Of a DNA stretch of 39,392 nucleotides, positions 33,279 to 39,392 are shown one piece after another. This DNA is from an uncultured Clostridia bacterium (GTDB lineage: Bacteria; Bacillota; Clostridia; Christensenellales; Aristaeellaceae), in assembly GCA_946629635.1 (NCBI GenBank), contig CAMOYA010000010.1:1-39392 (forward strand), written 5' to 3'. The notes under the pieces were generated by a model. The model saw only the letters and a program-made list of their open reading frames with translations, was not told the origin of the DNA and made no database searches. Every line of letters begins with the position of its first letter. Within the stretch, counting starts at the first letter, position 1. Made by a program: the position numbers and the translations under genes.

Positions 33279-35270
33279 TTACCAGAGCGGTTTTTCGCTG
33301 TCCTCCGCGGAGGCGAAAGGACCGGGAATCGTATCCAGACCGCGTTCGCCGCCGAAGTAGTCCCGGTTGAAGATGATCGGTGTGCCATCGGTGTTCTCAA
33401 AGTACTCTTCCGGCTCAAAGGCCTTGCCGAGGATCTCCGTGGTAATGATGCCGTCGGCGAACTTCTTCAGGTGAGAATAGAGATTGGTCTTCAGGGAATA
33501 CTTTCCGCCCTTCTCCACCAGCTCGACCTTCACCTTTGCCTTTTCATCCTTCAGGAAATGCTTTTCCTTCGCGTACACCGTGGCGCCGTTGAAATAAGCG
33601 TTGCCGTCCACCCAGACCGGCAGATGTCCGAAGTGGGCAGTTCCCAGCGCACCCATGTTCGGCTCGTCCCCTTCCAGGAAGGGCGCCTGCCACTCCTCAA
33701 AGGTCGGGAAAATATCAAACGGCGCGGTGCCGACCACTTCATAGTCCGCATTCGCTGCGGTCCGCTCCGGATGGTTGACCGGACCCTTCTGGACGAAGAT
33801 ATTGTTGTAGATCCGGTCATCTCCGTGCAGAATGGTCATGAATCCGGCCACCTCCGTCCGGTGACGGATATGGTAAGGCGTATACCGGGGCTCCCGCTGA
33901 CCGTTGACGATGCTGTCCACGCCGCTGTTGATCAGGCTGAAGGATCCAAGCATCAGGTTGTGTACGCAGGCGATGCCTTCGCTCGGAATCGTGACGGAAA
34001 CCGGACTCATGAGCACATTGTTGTCGATCAGCGTCGGCCCGTGGCCGACTTCAATAAACACATCCGTGGAGAACATTGCGCCCTGGGCATGCTCGCGGCC
34101 TTCCGGCGGCCAGTTGTCGTGCATCAGGTTCTGGGTGATCCGGGCGCCCTGCGCTTCCCAGTCCAGCCATACGCCCATGATGCAATCGTGAATATGGTTT
34201 CTGCGGATCGTAACGTCAATCGCCGCATGCAGCTTGATGCCGGCGGTCTCCGCACCGCCCAGCTGCTGGGAATTGCAGATGTGATGGATATGGCAGTCCT
34301 CAATCGTGGAGAAAACGCAGCCCATCCGGCCGACAATACCGGTCTGTTCGCAGTGATGCACCTCGCAGCGGCGGATGATATGGCCGCCGACCTTCTCCTT
34401 CAGCCATCCGTGATACTGGCCGCGGCAAACCGCATCCCGTTCCATCTGCGTCGGGCTCTTGACACGCCTGTGATAGAAATACATGTCGTTTTCCGGATCC
34501 AGATATTTGCCCAGAGAAATGCCGCAGCAGCGGCTGTTGCTGACCTCGCAGTCCTCGATGATCCATCCTCTGGACCAGTGCGGCCCGATCAGCCCGTCCT
34601 GATAGGCAGCGGGCGGTGCCCAGGTGGTTGCCGCCTTGGTCAGCACAAAGCCGCGAACGGTGATATACCCGATTCCCGTCTGCTCCGGCATGAAGACATT
34701 CCGGCGGACGGCGATCTCCACCTTTTCCGCGTTGGGGTCCTTGTCCTGGAAATTGGCGTAGAGCACGGTTTCATCGCCGTCCTGCTCCGTGTACCACAGA
34801 TATTTCGCCTCTTCCTGATTCCATGCGCATGGATCCGGCCGGCCTGCCTCGCACTCCTCCAGCGACGCGGTTTCATACATTGCCCGGTCATTCAGATAGA
34901 CGGAACCGGTATGGCGGATCGTCGGTGCGAAATACCAGTCCCCACGAACCGTTCTGATGTAGGGATTGTAGGAGGCGAAGATACCGTTATTCACCCGGGC
35001 CGTCCACGTGCTCCCCCTGACCTTCTTCCATCCGGTCAGCACTTCCGCGCCGGTAATCACGGCGCCAAGCGGTTCCTCGCTGACATATGTGATCCGGTTA
35101 TCCTCTTCACCGGCATAAACCGGGTTGACGTATTCCCGGTAAATGCCCGGCGCTACGGAAACCGTATCGCCCGGCCGGGCGATTTTCGCTGCATCATTGA
35201 TGTGGCGGAACGGCATTTCTCTGCTGCCATTGCCGTCCCTTCCGGCCTGAATGTTCACATAGTAGATCAT
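33279..35270 (-). CDS. GH120-family beta-xylosidase
   Basis: 663 residues from ATG 35270 (GGAGGAG seven bases upstream; TTG 35276 is a less likely start). The chain is a right-handed parallel beta-helix with an inserted beta-sandwich, the fold of GH120. It resembles Thermoanaerobacterium XylC over its whole length: PGIYREYVNPVYAG, VYLNDRAMYE, GFVLTKAATTWAPPAAYQDGLIGPHWSRGWIIEDCEV split across two strands, AGIKLHAAIDVTIRRNHIHDC, then GVWLDWEAQG (nucleophile Asp) and DVFIEVGHGPTLIDNN (acid/base Glu). It should release xylose from short xylo-oligosaccharides. There is no signal peptide, so it works in the cytoplasm on imported sugars. It follows the GH8 gene by 22 bases. Confidence 0.9.
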   Translation of the reverse strand: MIYYVNIQAGRDGNGSREMPFRHINDAAKIARPGDTVSVAPGIYREYVNPVYAGEEDNRITYVSEEPLGAVITGAEVLTGWKKVRGSTWTARVNNGIFASYNPYIRTVRGDWYFAPTIRHTGSVYLNDRAMYETASLEECEAGRPDPCAWNQEEAKYLWYTEQDGDETVLYANFQDKDPNAEKVEIAVRRNVFMPEQTGIGYITVRGFVLTKAATTWAPPAAYQDGLIGPHWSRGWIIEDCEVSNSRCCGISLGKYLDPENDMYFYHRRVKSPTQMERDAVCRGQYHGWLKEKVGGHIIRRCEVHHCEQTGIVGRMGCVFSTIEDCHIHHICNSQQLGGAETAGIKLHAAIDVTIRRNHIHDCIMGVWLDWEAQGARITQNLMHDNWPPEGREHAQGAMFSTDVFIEVGHGPTLIDNNVLMSPVSVTIPSEGIACVHNLMLGSFSLINSGVDSIVNGQREPRYTPYHIRHRTEVAGFMTILHGDDRIYNNIFVQKGPVNHPERTAANADYEVVGTAPFDIFPTFEEWQAPFLEGDEPNMGALGTAHFGHLPVWVDGNAYFNGATVYAKEKHFLKDEKAKVKVELVEKGGKYSLKTNLYSHLKKFADGIITTEILGKAFEPEEYFENTDGTPIIFNRDYFGGERGLDTIPGPFASAEDSEKPLW

Positions 35271-35292
35271 TGTCAAACTCCTCCATCATTTT

Positions 35293-36423
35293 TTATCTGT
35301 AAATTCTGTAATTTCCGGTCAGCATCAGCAGACAGAAGAAAAGCAGACAGTTGTCATAATACCGGCGGTTTCCCTTCCGCATCGGCGTCTGCGCAAACAG
35401 CTCAAGGAACTTTTTCCGGTGAGGGCTCCGGCTGCAGATCGATGCCGCACCGAGCACCGCCTTGATGGCCACCGGGTGCATCGCCGGTTCCTCCTCCTTC
35501 GTTCCGTCCAGCCGGTAGGCCCGAAGATCCTCCATATCCTGCGCGGCAAAGAAATCCTGCAGGCGGGTATTCACCGCATCCTCCTCCGGATGCGGGCCGA
35601 ACCACAGGTGATCCAGGGCGATATTCTCCGCCACGCGGTACGCATCCGAATAGTATTCCCAGGGTTTGCCGAACAGCAGCTTCGTCTTCCCGCTGTACTC
35701 GGCATATTCCGGACTCAGCCCTGTCTCCGGGTGCGCAGAAAGGGCAATGTATTTCCGGCTTTCCTCCGCCGCCTTTCGCCAGAACTCCCGATCCCGCTCG
35801 TCCGCCTTCTCCGCAAACAGATCGTAAAAGTGCGGCAGGTGATAGCTCGGATCGGAAATCTTCATGCCCGGGACGAAACGGATATAATGGTTTTCCGGCT
35901 CCCACATGGGTTCTCCGCCCGGAACCATTTCATGCTGATGCACCGCATGCCGCAGGATCTCCCTGGCCTGGGCGGCATAGTCGAATATGCCTTTCCCGTC
36001 GCCCCACCGGGCCGAAGCCATGAACAGCGCCATGGCGAAATACTCTTCTCCGTCCGGAGCGGGACCGTTTGAGTTCCTCGTCCCGTCGATCTTCACGGAC
36101 CAGGCAAAATAGCCTTCGTTCGGCCCTTCCCGCATCCGCATATACCGATCCGAAAAGTTCCACAGCCGGTCAAAAATATCCTTCCGATCCATCTGGACGC
36201 ACATCATCATCCCGTAGCTCATGCCCTCGGTTCTGGCGTCCACGTTGCCCGTATCCACCATGCACCACGCATCCTCATCCGTGTGATGGCAGAAATGATC
36301 CTCCGGATCGAAAAAGATCGTATCGAAAGCCTGCCGGACCCGCTCCCTGGCCTGCTCGTCCGTCACACCGACTTCCGCAAGAAAATTGGGATAGACTCCG
36401 CTTCTGGCTGCTCCCTCGTTCAT
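35293..36423 (-). CDS. Reducing-end xylose-releasing exo-oligoxylanase (Rex), GH8
   Basis: 376 residues, the normal length for Rex. It matches Bacillus halodurans Rex throughout: LDTGN-type VDTGNVDARTEGMSYGMMMCVQMDRKDIFDRLWN (with the acid Glu in RTEGMSYG), GYFAWSVKIDGTRNSNGPAPDGEEYFAMALFMAS, SDPSYHLPHFYDLFAE, YYSDAYRVAENIALD (with the base Asp), and TPMRKGNRRYYDNCL near the end; these are listed in short pieces of one continuous match. Rex removes single xylose units from the reducing end of xylo-oligosaccharides of three or more units. GGAAGGAGG precedes ATG 36423. No signal peptide. It is the first gene after a strong promoter with a palindromic operator, and works together with the GH120 enzyme, which attacks the other end. 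Confidence 0.95.
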   Translation of the reverse strand: MNEGAARSGVYPNFLAEVGVTDEQARERVRQAFDTIFFDPEDHFCHHTDEDAWCMVDTGNVDARTEGMSYGMMMCVQMDRKDIFDRLWNFSDRYMRMREGPNEGYFAWSVKIDGTRNSNGPAPDGEEYFAMALFMASARWGDGKGIFDYAAQAREILRHAVHQHEMVPGGEPMWEPENHYIRFVPGMKISDPSYHLPHFYDLFAEKADERDREFWRKAAEESRKYIALSAHPETGLSPEYAEYSGKTKLLFGKPWEYYSDAYRVAENIALDHLWFGPHPEEDAVNTRLQDFFAAQDMEDLRAYRLDGTKEEEPAMHPVAIKAVLGAASICSRSPHRKKFLELFAQTPMRKGNRRYYDNCLLFFCLLMLTGNYRIYR

Positions 36424-36464
36424 TTTGCCTCCTTCCCGGCTTGTTCCGATTCACTTGAAACAAA

Positions 36465-36478
36465 ATTGTACATACAAT
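36465..36478. promoter_or_regulatory. Palindromic operator at the start of the xylan operon (GntR/AraR-like)
   Basis: Perfect inverted repeat ATTGTA-CA-TACAAT. The TTGTnnnnACAA core is typical of GntR-family operators such as that of AraR. It covers the predicted transcription start of the GH8 operon (-10 box ends at 36485), so a bound repressor would block it. No GntR gene is in the window. Confidence 0.6.
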
Positions 36479-36484
36479 AATTCA

Positions 36485-36512
36485 ATTATATGAAAGAACG
36501 GGCCGGTGTCAA
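36485..36512 (-). promoter_or_regulatory. Promoter of the GH8-GH120 operon
   Basis: Minus-strand perfect TTGACA (36512-36507) and perfect TATAAT (36490-36485) with a 16-base spacer. It is the strongest match in the window. The predicted start is near 36478, at the palindrome. Confidence 0.88.
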
Positions 36513-36514
36513 GC

Positions 36515-36543
36515 TTGAATTCTGCCCTCTTCCCCGGTACAAT
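36515..36543 (+). promoter_or_regulatory. Promoter of the histidine phosphatase gene
   Basis: TTGAAT (36515-36520), 17 bases, TACAAT (36538-36543). Its -35 box lies two bases from the -35 box of the divergent GH8 promoter, so polymerases at the two sites should compete. Confidence 0.7.
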
Positions 36544-36578
36544 ACAGCTATCACGAAAGAAAGCGGAGGAATCCTTCC

Positions 36579-37340
36579 ATGCGCATCCTGCTGATCCGCC
36601 ATGCGGAACCTGATTATTCGATCGATTCGCTGACCCCCAAGGGCCGCGTGGAGGCGGAGCTGCTGAGCCGGAGGCTGATCCGGTACAATATCCTGGATTT
36701 CTACGTATCCCCGCTCGGGCGGGCGCGGGACACGGCGGCATATACCCTGGAAAAGCTGCACAGGGAAGCGGAAGTTCTTCCCTGGCTGCAGGAATTCCGC
36801 GGCAGATTTCCGGATCCGGAAACAGGCAGAATGCGGATTGCATGGGATCTCAAGCCCCGGGTCTGGAGCGATTATCCGGGCGTGTTTGATATCCGCACCT
36901 GGGTGGACAACCCCATATATGATCAGGGCAATGTTCGGGAAATCTGGCGGGAGACGACGGAGGGGGCGGACGCCCTCATGGCCCGGTACGGCTTTCGGAA
37001 GGACGGTCCCGTCTGGTGCGGCAAAAAAAATGCGGAGAACACCATTGCCCTTTTCTGCCATTTTGGCATCAGCATGGCATTCCTCGCGTATCTGATGGAT
37101 ATTTCTCCGATGATCCTGTGGCACAGAACCCTCACGTTCCCCTCTTCTGTCACCGAAGTCGTCACCGAGGAACGCGTTCCGGGGGAAGTATCCATCCGGA
37201 TGACCCGGTTGGGCGATATTTCGCATCTGGAGACTTCCGGTGAACCCCGGTCCACCGCGGGACTGTTTCCCGAATGCTATACGGGTATCGACTCAACGGT
37301 TCCCGTTGAAAACGGCGTCGTAAAGGTCTATAACCCGTAA
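36579..37340 (+). CDS. Histidine phosphatase superfamily protein
   Basis: 253 residues from ATG 36579 with GGAGGAA upstream. The N-terminus MRILLIRHAEPDYSIDSLTPKG carries the catalytic RH(A/G) motif of phosphoglycerate-mutase-like phosphatases; FYVSPLGRARDTA gives the second Arg, and FCHFGISMAFLAYLM the second catalytic His near residue 165. The middle (about 75-125, with WDLKPRVWSDYPG) and the C-terminus after the second His are longer than in GpmB/CobC proteins. The substrate is unknown; such proteins dephosphorylate sugars, nucleotides or proteins. It is transcribed alone from a promoter facing away from the xylan operon. Confidence 0.88.
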   Translation: MRILLIRHAEPDYSIDSLTPKGRVEAELLSRRLIRYNILDFYVSPLGRARDTAAYTLEKLHREAEVLPWLQEFRGRFPDPETGRMRIAWDLKPRVWSDYPGVFDIRTWVDNPIYDQGNVREIWRETTEGADALMARYGFRKDGPVWCGKKNAENTIALFCHFGISMAFLAYLMDISPMILWHRTLTFPSSVTEVVTEERVPGEVSIRMTRLGDISHLETSGEPRSTAGLFPECYTGIDSTVPVENGVVKVYNP

Positions 37341-37341
37341 G

Positions 37342-37908
37342 CTATTCCATCCGCGCCATGAGCAGGGGACCGTTTTCCTTCAGCCATTGCTGACATTTCG
37401 GATACTCGGGAAAGACGCGCAGTACCTCATCGTAAAACGCCCGGGAATGATTCATCACCTTCCGATGGCACAGCTCATGCACCACGATACTGTCCAGCAC
37501 CTCCTGCGGCGCCAGCATCAGCAGGCAGTTGAAATTAAGATTCCCCTGAGACGTGCAGCTGCCCCACTTGGTGCGCTGATTCCGGATCGTAATCCGGCCA
37601 TAGGTCACGCCAATCCTTTCCGCATAAAAACGAACCCGCTCCGGAATTATCTTCAGCGCCTGATCGGCGAGAGCGTGAAGCTCTCCGTTCGTCAGCTTCG
37701 GAACCTGGGCGGCTGCTTTCTGCCGCTCTTCCGCCTTCTGCAGATGCGCTTCAATCCACCCGCGGTTCTGCGCTATAAAAGACCGGATTTCCGAATCCCG
37801 GGCACCCATCGGAGCCCGGACAATCATCCCCTTCGGTCCGATTTCGACCGCAAGCGTTTTCCGGCGGCTGCGAACCACCGTAAAGCGAATCTCCCGTTGC
37901 TGATTCAT
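37342..37908 (-). CDS. YgjP-type (DUF45) zinc metalloprotease-like protein
   Basis: 188 residues. The zinc motif HELCH sits in SIVVHELCHRKVMNHSRAFYDEV with a further downstream His, preceded by the family signature RTKWGSCTSQGNLNFNCLLMLAP. The N-terminus VRSRRKTLAVEIGPKGMIVRAPMGA is the usual small beta domain. Members of the YgjP/SprT-related group are thought to be peptidases; cellular targets are not established. ATG 37908 lies 7 bases after the stop of the antiporter gene, and the ribosome site (GGGTGATCGG) is weak, so translation is probably coupled. Confidence 0.9.
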   Translation of the reverse strand: MNQQREIRFTVVRSRRKTLAVEIGPKGMIVRAPMGARDSEIRSFIAQNRGWIEAHLQKAEERQKAAAQVPKLTNGELHALADQALKIIPERVRFYAERIGVTYGRITIRNQRTKWGSCTSQGNLNFNCLLMLAPQEVLDSIVVHELCHRKVMNHSRAFYDEVLRVFPEYPKCQQWLKENGPLLMARME

Positions 37909-37915
37909 TCGCCGA

Positions 37916-38905
37916 TCACCCGATAAACTGGAACACGCAGAAAGCCGCGTAAATGCACAGCAGCGTGATGCCCTGCGCCCGTGTCAGCTTTCCCCTTTTG
38001 AGCGCCGGCAGCGTCATGAAAGCCATGACAAAGATCATCACGGGAATATCCACCACCAGCGAGGAGGGTATTCCGCCGATCATCCGGTTTTGCAGGTCAT
38101 AGATGCTGAAGGGACTCAGCACGATGCTCAGTCCGCTGACCAGCACCAGATTGAACAGGTTGGCGCCGACGATATTGCCCAGGCTCAGCGCGCTGTGTCC
38201 CTTGACCAGGGCGGTAATGGCTGTGACCAGCTCCGGCAGGCTGGTTCCCAGCGCCACAAACGTCAGCGCGATCACCGCCTCCGGGACGCCCAGTGCCGTC
38301 GCGATCTTCGTTCCGTTCTCCACCAGAAGATTCGCGCCGACGGCGATGCACGCCGCTCCGACCACCAGCATCGCGATGGTCTTCCACAGCGGCATCTCCT
38401 CGGTCGTCTCCCCTTCGTCCTTCTCCTGCACCGCATCGCCGCCGATCAGGCCCTGCTTCTTTCCGTTCCAGATCGTATAGGCAATATACGCCGCAAAAAT
38501 AGCCAGCAGCAGAATGCCGATCCAGCGGGTAAAGCTGCCGGTCATATAAGCGGTCAGCGCATAAACCGCCGCAGCCCCGAAGAAGAAGATCACCGGCACC
38601 CGGAAGCTCTTGCCCTCCACGCTGCAGGGGCGGATGGCAAAGGTCAGCGCGGAAATGAGCGCCGTATTGCAGATCACGCTGCCGATGGCATTGCCATAGG
38701 CAATCCCGCCATGGCCGCTGATCGCGCCGGTAGCGGAAACGAGCACCTCGGGCAGCGTGGTTCCGATCGATACCACCGTCGCGCCGATGATCAGCTCCGG
38801 CACCTTGAAGCGGTGGGCCAGATCCGTCGCCCCATCCACAAACCAGTCTCCGCCCTTGATCAGGAGGATCAGTCCCAGGGCAAACAACAATACCGGTACC
38901 AGCAT
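37916..38905 (-). CDS. Calcium/sodium antiporter, CaCA family (YrbG-like)
   Basis: 329 residues with about ten membrane helices in two inverted halves. Each half carries an alpha repeat: ELIIGATVVSIGTTLPEVLVSATGA with YGNAIGSVICNT, and AVIALTFVALGTSLPELVTAITA with LGNIVGANLFNLVLV. These GTSLPE and GN(A/I)xG(S/A)N motifs hold the ion-binding Glu residues. A hydrophilic acidic loop (about 155-175, KDEGETTEE) separates the halves. It should exchange Ca2+ for Na+ or H+ across the membrane. A TACAAT box lies about 70 bases upstream on this strand with only a weak -35. The protease gene follows seven bases downstream. Confidence 0.94.
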   Translation of the reverse strand: MLVPVLLFALGLILLIKGGDWFVDGATDLAHRFKVPELIIGATVVSIGTTLPEVLVSATGAISGHGGIAYGNAIGSVICNTALISALTFAIRPCSVEGKSFRVPVIFFFGAAAVYALTAYMTGSFTRWIGILLLAIFAAYIAYTIWNGKKQGLIGGDAVQEKDEGETTEEMPLWKTIAMLVVGAACIAVGANLLVENGTKIATALGVPEAVIALTFVALGTSLPELVTAITALVKGHSALSLGNIVGANLFNLVLVSGLSIVLSPFSIYDLQNRMIGGIPSSLVVDIPVMIFVMAFMTLPALKRGKLTRAQGITLLCIYAAFCVFQFIG

Positions 38906-39035
38906 CTTGAATTCGTTTCTCCCTTCCCTCCGGCTTTCTGCTCCAGCCGGACACAGTATGAGATTGTATCACATTCCGTATCTATTTACACCATACTTTC
39001 GAATGAAAAAAACGATCTATTTTTCCAAATTCGGA

Positions 39036-39071
39036 GAAATAGAAAACGCCCGCTGAATCACAGCCGGGCGT
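39036..39071 (-). terminator. Terminator downstream of rplT
   Basis: Minus-strand stem ACGCCCG/CGGGCGT extended by CTG/CAG with one bulged base (39071-39061 with 39055-39046), then TTTTCTATTT. It separates the ribosomal genes from the antiporter gene. The rest of 38906-39096 holds no gene. Confidence 0.75.
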
Positions 39072-39096
39072 ATGAGTCCGAAAGATCCCGATGGAA

Positions 39097-39392
39097 TTAC
39101 TGCTTCGCAATCTCCACCAGCTTGGCAAAACCGGCCGCGTCATTCACAGCCAGATCCGCCAGCATCTTGCGGTTGACTTCGATATTCTGCTTCTTCAGAC
39201 CCGCGATGAAGGTAGAGTAACTCATACCGTTCAGCCGGGCAGCAGCGTTGATACGGGTAATCCACAGGCGGCGGAATTCGCGCTTGCGAAGCTTCCGGCC
39301 CACGAAAGCATAGCGCAGGCTGCGGGCAACCTGTTCTTTAGCGGCGCGGTACTGCTTGGATTTCGCTCCCCAGTAGCCCTTCGCCAGCTTCA
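39097..39392 (-). CDS. rplT: Large-subunit ribosomal protein L20, N-terminus cut by window edge
   Basis: 97 residues are visible; about 20 N-terminal residues lie beyond the right edge. The sequence [24 protein letters not shown], followed by [26 protein letters not shown] and [24 protein letters not shown], is plain L20. It binds 23S rRNA early in 50S assembly. The normal operon is infC-rpmI-rplT, which would lie to the right, with L20 last, in line with the terminator at 39036-39071. Confidence 0.97.
   Translation of the reverse strand, partial: KLAKGYWGAKSKQYRAAKEQVARSLRYAFVGRKLRKREFRRLWITRINAAARLNGMSYSTFIAGLKKQNIEVNRKMLADLAVNDAAGFAKLVEIAKQ

Noticed and set aside
32673-35465. A 930-codon open frame on the plus strand
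   Set aside because: It is antisense to mntP and the GH120 gene, both well-supported families. The frame is open only because of GC-rich codon use; its protein is His/Arg/Pro-rich without recognisable domains.

Overview
The window is a gene-dense, GC-rich (roughly 55-60% by eye) bacterial chromosome segment that reads as a Gram-positive anaerobe of the Clostridia. Ribosome binding sites are strong AGGAGG types and sigma-70/sigma-A promoters are clear. The gene families (MntP, TcdA, two-gene heterodimeric ABC exporter, GH8 Rex, GH120, LacI-type/GGDEF hybrid, Thr/Pro-rich SH3b wall protein) suggest a fibre-degrading gut or rumen Christensenellales/Oscillospirales relative. This placement is inference; no 16S gene is present. 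No phage, insertion sequence or CRISPR array was found.

Layout. 1-2000: the start of a Pro-rich secreted protein (minus, cut by the window edge), a DUF308 membrane protein and a Sir2 deacylase. 2008-4876: a promoter, three tightly coupled genes (MotA/TolQ/ZorA-like stator, MotB/OmpA-like partner with coiled coil, small membrane-anchored protein) and a terminator. 4840-5096: a stand-alone structured RNA on the minus strand with its own consensus promoter. 5134-7820: NADP isocitrate dehydrogenase, a secreted protein and a cytidylate-kinase-like protein. 8018-9213: a stand-alone CARF/PD-(D/E)XK nuclease (Card1/Can2-like, DUF1887). 9281-12131: a membrane-anchored protein, a divergent PlsC-type acyltransferase and guaB. 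12202-15259: a Cas4-like nuclease, diverging from a formate/nitrite-type transporter overlapped by a UmuC/DinB polymerase.

15310-20867: thioesterase plus heterodimeric ABC exporter (minus) diverging from a MATE efflux pump. 20938-27310: PreA-like Fe-S flavoprotein, LacI-type sensor fused to GGDEF, SH3b/TPEPT-repeat wall protein, and a cytoplasmic pectin methylesterase-acetylesterase fusion. 27403-30276: a DnaQ-exonuclease/RecQ/HRDC fusion reminiscent of Werner helicase with a G-quadruplex motif upstream, then tRNA-Arg(CCG). 30325-36543: a probable minus-strand run starting at a strong promoter with a GntR/AraR-like operator: Rex xylanase (GH8), GH120 beta-xylosidase, MntP, TcdA, phosphodiester glycosidase and a small membrane protein. 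36579-39392: histidine phosphatase, YgjP-type metalloprotease, Ca2+/Na+ antiporter and the end of rplT.

How the genes work together. The carbohydrate enzymes lack signal peptides, so they point to import and cytoplasmic trimming of pectin and xylan oligosaccharides. The least understood parts are the ZorAB-like motor operon without Zorya effectors, the orphan CARF nuclease without CRISPR, and the stand-alone RNA at about 4840-5062.
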